Assembly: GCA_002786355.1 (NCBI GenBank)
Contig: PGCO01000003.1
Span: 372,001-436,000, forward strand
Length of the DNA: 64,000 nt
From: Sediminibacterium sp. FEMGT703S
GTDB lineage: Bacteria > Bacteroidota > Bacteroidia > Chitinophagales > Chitinophagaceae
Direction: 5' to 3'
Shown here: piece by piece, positions 61,211-64,000 of the stretch
How positions within the stretch are numbered: position 1 is the first letter of the stretch
Layout: the number at the start of each line of letters is the position of its first letter
Made by a program: the position numbers and the translations under genes
Notes under the pieces: generated by a model
The model's input: the letters and a program-made list of their open reading frames with translations, nothing else
What the model was told of the DNA's origin: nothing
The model's database searches: none

Positions 61211-63286
61211 TCATTGAAAAGATATTCTAAACCCAATATAACCATTGCGTTTGGCTGCTGGATTAAAAAAACGATTTCCAACTGCATTAATATCATTGCC
61301 TAAACTATAAGATTGATTCAATAAGTTATCGCCGCCTATATAAAACTGAAGAATATTTTGTTTCCAGGTAATTTGCTTGGTCAATTTTGCTTGCACTAAT
61401 TGGTAGCCATTAGCATAAACCGTTGCTGCATCATTTAAAGAAATTCTACTAGACATATTAGCAGTAAGATTAAATGACCAGCCATTTTTATGCATTATAT
61501 TCAGGCCAGACACCCAGGTATATCTGGGCACCCCTGTGATGGGATTCCCATTGAATATATTATTACCCTGCTGATAATTGGTAAAGCGGTAAGGCTGAAA
61601 ACTAAATGAATTCGTAAAATCAATATTCAATTTTCTCCCTTTCATGGGATCAACAAACAAATATTTAAGCATCGCTTCAAAACCTGTTTGATTAGTAGCC
61701 CCAGCGTTAATAAAATATTCATTCCCATTCTGATCATTTCTTCTTACAATCGCATTTTTTAATTGGAAAGTATAGAATGATGCATCTAACAATAATTGAT
61801 CTTTTAGGAAACTGCCTTTAATACCTAACTCAATATTCCATCCTTGCTCTGCATTTAGTTTGGGGTAGAAATTCCCATCTGACGGCCTAATTTCTGCTAA
61901 ACTTGGGGCAGAAAATCCCCTTGCAATAATCCCATATACATTGAAACTATTATTTAAAGAATAATTCACCGTAAGTCTTGGACTGAAGGGGGATTGAATC
62001 CTCCGATGATTCATTAATTGATTGGGAGTAATGAACGACTTGTATTGATACAGCTGTTGATTTACGCTGATTCCTGCATTAACTAATAGTTGTTGAATTG
62101 GCCTAAAGCTCAATTGAGAAAATACAAATCCTTGTTGTACAAAAATTAAATCATCGGCAAATAAATTTCCAGCAACACCCTTGTTGTTAGAATAATTTTT
62201 TATGGCAGATCGATTAATCATCCATTCAACACCTGAAATCCATTTCAATGATTTTACATTAGCCAATGGCTGATAAGCTACTTGAACCCCTGCCGAACCA
62301 TTCCACTCATTTCTGACTTCGTAATTGGTAATGAATGGATTGGTAAATTGGGTATGATTGATTGAAACAAAACTCTTTATCATTACTGTTTGACTAGCTT
62401 GAAACTGGTCTTGCACACCAGCCCATACTGTATTGTTTTGAATAGAAGCATTTTGTTCTATTGCGCTAGGTAATGTAGCCGTGGCTTGCCTTGACAAACG
62501 CGGATTTAAGCGCATTTGCATTTCAGTAATTCCCCCTGGAGTTTGATAATTTAAGCGGGTATAGAAAAAACCAGTTTTAACGATATGTTTTGCTCTTTTC
62601 AATTGCGTTTGCCAAAATACTCCAGTTCTATTTAAAGCGGAATGATTTCGGTATCCATCAGATTGTAATCGATGGAATTGCAAACCCGAAGTAAATTGTT
62701 TATTACTATGATTGGTAGTTAATTGTTGTTGATTGTACCCATATGATCCTCCTGTAAATTCAAGTGAAATAGAGCGTTTTTTTTCTGAAGAAAATGAAGC
62801 AGATTGTCCCATTAAAAATACGCCACCCGTACCTGCGCCATACATACTAGATGCAGGGCCTTTTGCGATCTCCATCTGATCAATAGAAGCGGGGTTAATT
62901 AAATTCAAATATGTATTTCCAGTGGCATCAGAAAAAGGGATTTCATTCCAGTAAACTTTTACATTCCTGATACCAAAAGGAGAACGTAATAGGCTACCCC
63001 TAACTGATAAACGATAACTTCCGGGAGACCTTTCTTCCATTCGAACACCTGCAACCATATTAATGGCTGGTAAAATAGAAGCAGGTGAAAACTGCAAAAA
63101 ATCTTTCTTTCGTACAAGTGCTAAAGCTGCAGGTAATTCCTTCCACTTTACATTACTATTAAAAGCTGTAACAACTACATCTTTCAATGGTAATTCACTA
63201 TTAATAGTAGAGTCTTGCCCTTGGGCAAATACACTAAACAGCAAAAAATGGCAAAGTATAAATACTTTAATTGAAGGTTTAGGCAT
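61211..63286 (-). CDS. TonB-dependent outer membrane receptor
   Basis: 691 residues from ATG 63286; a start at 63337 would add 17 residues before the signal peptide and overlap the terminator hairpin, so it is rejected. The signal peptide (KVFILCHFLLFSVFAQG) is followed by a TonB-box-like segment (LPLKDVVVTAF), a plug domain (RLSVRGSLLRSPFGIRNVKVYWNEIPFSDATG, IDQMEIAKGPASSMYGAGTGGV) and a beta barrel ending with an aromatic C-terminus (IGFRISFQ). There is no carboxypeptidase-like extension and no SusD partner, so an iron or vitamin ligand is more likely than a polysaccharide. Confidence 0.92.
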   Translation of the reverse strand: MPKPSIKVFILCHFLLFSVFAQGQDSTINSELPLKDVVVTAFNSNVKWKELPAALALVRKKDFLQFSPASILPAINMVAGVRMEERSPGSYRLSVRGSLLRSPFGIRNVKVYWNEIPFSDATGNTYLNLINPASIDQMEIAKGPASSMYGAGTGGVFLMGQSASFSSEKKRSISLEFTGGSYGYNQQQLTTNHSNKQFTSGLQFHRLQSDGYRNHSALNRTGVFWQTQLKRAKHIVKTGFFYTRLNYQTPGGITEMQMRLNPRLSRQATATLPSAIEQNASIQNNTVWAGVQDQFQASQTVMIKSFVSINHTQFTNPFITNYEVRNEWNGSAGVQVAYQPLANVKSLKWISGVEWMINRSAIKNYSNNKGVAGNLFADDLIFVQQGFVFSQLSFRPIQQLLVNAGISVNQQLYQYKSFITPNQLMNHRRIQSPFSPRLTVNYSLNNSFNVYGIIARGFSAPSLAEIRPSDGNFYPKLNAEQGWNIELGIKGSFLKDQLLLDASFYTFQLKNAIVRRNDQNGNEYFINAGATNQTGFEAMLKYLFVDPMKGRKLNIDFTNSFSFQPYRFTNYQQGNNIFNGNPITGVPRYTWVSGLNIMHKNGWSFNLTANMSSRISLNDAATVYANGYQLVQAKLTKQITWKQNILQFYIGGDNLLNQSYSLGNDINAVGNRFFNPAAKRNGYIGFRISFQ

Positions 63287-63300
63287 CTTGCTATTAAACA

Positions 63301-63328
63301 GCAAAGCCCGAATATCTTCGGGCTTTGC
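63301..63328 (-). terminator. Hairpin between the E1 beta-type gene and the TonB receptor gene
   Basis: A perfect 12-bp stem GCAAAGCCCGAA / TTCGGGCTTTGC with a 4-nt loop. The T-run after it on the minus strand is short, so termination may be partial. Confidence 0.6.
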
Positions 63329-63344
63329 AATGATCAAAATAAAT

Positions 63345-64000
63345 TTATTTTTTCATGTACATCACTTCCTTTACTAACTTAACAGTTCGAGTAATATCAG
63401 GAATGGCTAAAGCCGTTAAGTTTGGTGCATAGTGCATAGGAGCATCAGCACTGGTAATTCTTCTAATTGGAGCATCTAAATAATCGAAACCCTCTTTTTG
63501 AATACGATAACTAATTTCAGAAGAAATAGAAGCAAATGGCCATTGTTCTTCTACAATAACCAAACGATTGGTTTTTTTAACACTTTCAAGTATAGTCATC
63601 CAATCTAATGGTCGTATGGTTCTTAAATCAATTACTTCGGCACTAACACCTTCTTTTGCTAATTCTTCAGCAGCACCTAATGCAACTTTCATCATTTTAT
63701 TGAAAGAAACAATGGTTACATCTGTACCTTGTCTTTTTACATCTGCTTTGCCTAATGGAATATAGTATTCCTCATCTGGAACATCTGATTTGTCTCCATA
63801 CATCACTTCGCTTTCCATAAACATTACTGGATCTTCTTCAAAACGGATTGCTTGCTTAAGAAGACCCTTTGCATCGTATCCATTAGAAGGAGAAACCACT
63901 TTTAAACCAGGAATATTTGCATAATAACTTTCAAAAGCAGTTGAGTGTTGAGCCCCCAATTGTCCTGCACTACCATTAGGCCCTCTAAATACAATTGGAC
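63345..64000 (-). CDS. Pyruvate dehydrogenase E1 component beta subunit-like, C-terminal part (cut by window edge)
   Basis: The frame is open past the right edge, so 218 codons of the C-terminal side are seen. RGPNGSAGQLGAQHST is the usual block of alpha-keto acid dehydrogenase E1 beta (the pyrimidine-binding domain) and PVMFMESEVMYG follows. The C-terminal transketolase domain has VSAEVIDLRTIRPLDWMTILESVKKTNRLVIVEEQWPFASISSEI. It works with an E1 alpha partner and lipoylated E2 to make acetyl-CoA. The pyruvate rather than branched-chain role is likely from sequence but not proven. Confidence 0.9.
   Translation of the reverse strand, partial: PIVFRGPNGSAGQLGAQHSTAFESYYANIPGLKVVSPSNGYDAKGLLKQAIRFEEDPVMFMESEVMYGDKSDVPDEEYYIPLGKADVKRQGTDVTIVSFNKMMKVALGAAEELAKEGVSAEVIDLRTIRPLDWMTILESVKKTNRLVIVEEQWPFASISSEISYRIQKEGFDYLDAPIRRITSADAPMHYAPNLTALAIPDITRTVKLVKEVMYMKK

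Noticed and set aside
63287-63337. Longer start of the TonB-dependent receptor
   Set aside because: It would put 17 residues before the signal peptide and cover the terminator hairpin at 63301-63328.
1-64000. tRNA, rRNA, CRISPR array, insertion sequence, prophage or toxin-antitoxin locus
   Set aside because: No cloverleaf, direct-repeat array, transposase, integrase or terminal inverted repeats were recognised by eye in any part of the window. A tRNA or covariance-model search could overturn this.

Overview
The window looks like chromosomal DNA from a Bacteroidota bacterium, most likely a member of the Chitinophagaceae. This is an inference from AT-rich sequence, many TAnnTTTG-type -7 promoter boxes, A-rich start regions instead of strong Shine-Dalgarno sites, an OmpA protein with thrombospondin type 3 repeats, a TonB-dependent receptor, a PorW/SprE-like TPR protein, BshC, a 500-residue signal peptidase I and a DAHP synthase-chorismate mutase fusion. 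About 60 protein genes are densely packed. I saw no rRNA, tRNA, CRISPR array, insertion sequence or prophage. Both ends cut genes: miaA at the left and a pyruvate dehydrogenase E1 beta-type gene at the right.

Layout. 0-5.1 kb: miaA, a pRiA4b ORF-3-like protein, a CCA-adding enzyme/poly(A) polymerase, a heptosyltransferase, dapD and an EamA transporter. 5.1-16.8 kb: a signalling island with three PAS-(H-box helix)-receiver proteins that lack a kinase ATPase domain, a lone receiver, a LuxR-type regulator, an NtrC-type regulator and a complete hybrid kinase with Hpt domain. Two half-length glycosyltransferases sit inside it. 16.9-24.2 kb: a full glycosyltransferase, a LuxE-like ligase, a lipoprotein, a UbiA-like membrane protein, and the run M42 peptidase, glutamine amidotransferase, ATP-grasp-like protein, MiaE. 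24.3-26.2 kb: OmpA and RlpA-like envelope proteins.

26.4-36.0 kb is a minus-strand aromatic amino acid operon: pheA, aminotransferase, tyrA, DEAD-box helicase, DAHP synthase-chorismate mutase, aroB, aroA, aroC, DUF952. It is preceded by a short ORF (35912-35998) that encodes a 28-residue peptide with nine aromatic residues among ten (codons 8-17), followed by an intrinsic terminator whose 5' arm can pair with sequence inside the ORF. This is a textbook layout for ribosome-mediated attenuation and is the strongest new regulatory candidate here.

36.2-48.3 kb: a small lipoprotein, a sigma factor followed by an anti-sigma-like/trypsin-like protease fusion, a nucleotidyltransferase, a PLP deaminase-like enzyme, divergent lipB and rluD, a subtilase, DinB, YceI, sucC, SprT and two small membrane proteins. 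48.4-64 kb: PorW/SprE-like TPR protein, PBP1A, bshC, a D-amino-acid dehydrogenase, a sterol-desaturase family protein, cdd, lepB, an NtrC-like regulator with an altered GAFTGA loop and no DNA-binding domain, a TonB-dependent receptor, and the E1 beta gene.

All calls come from reading the sequence and recalling protein families. No database search or folding program was run. Residue positions are hand counts.
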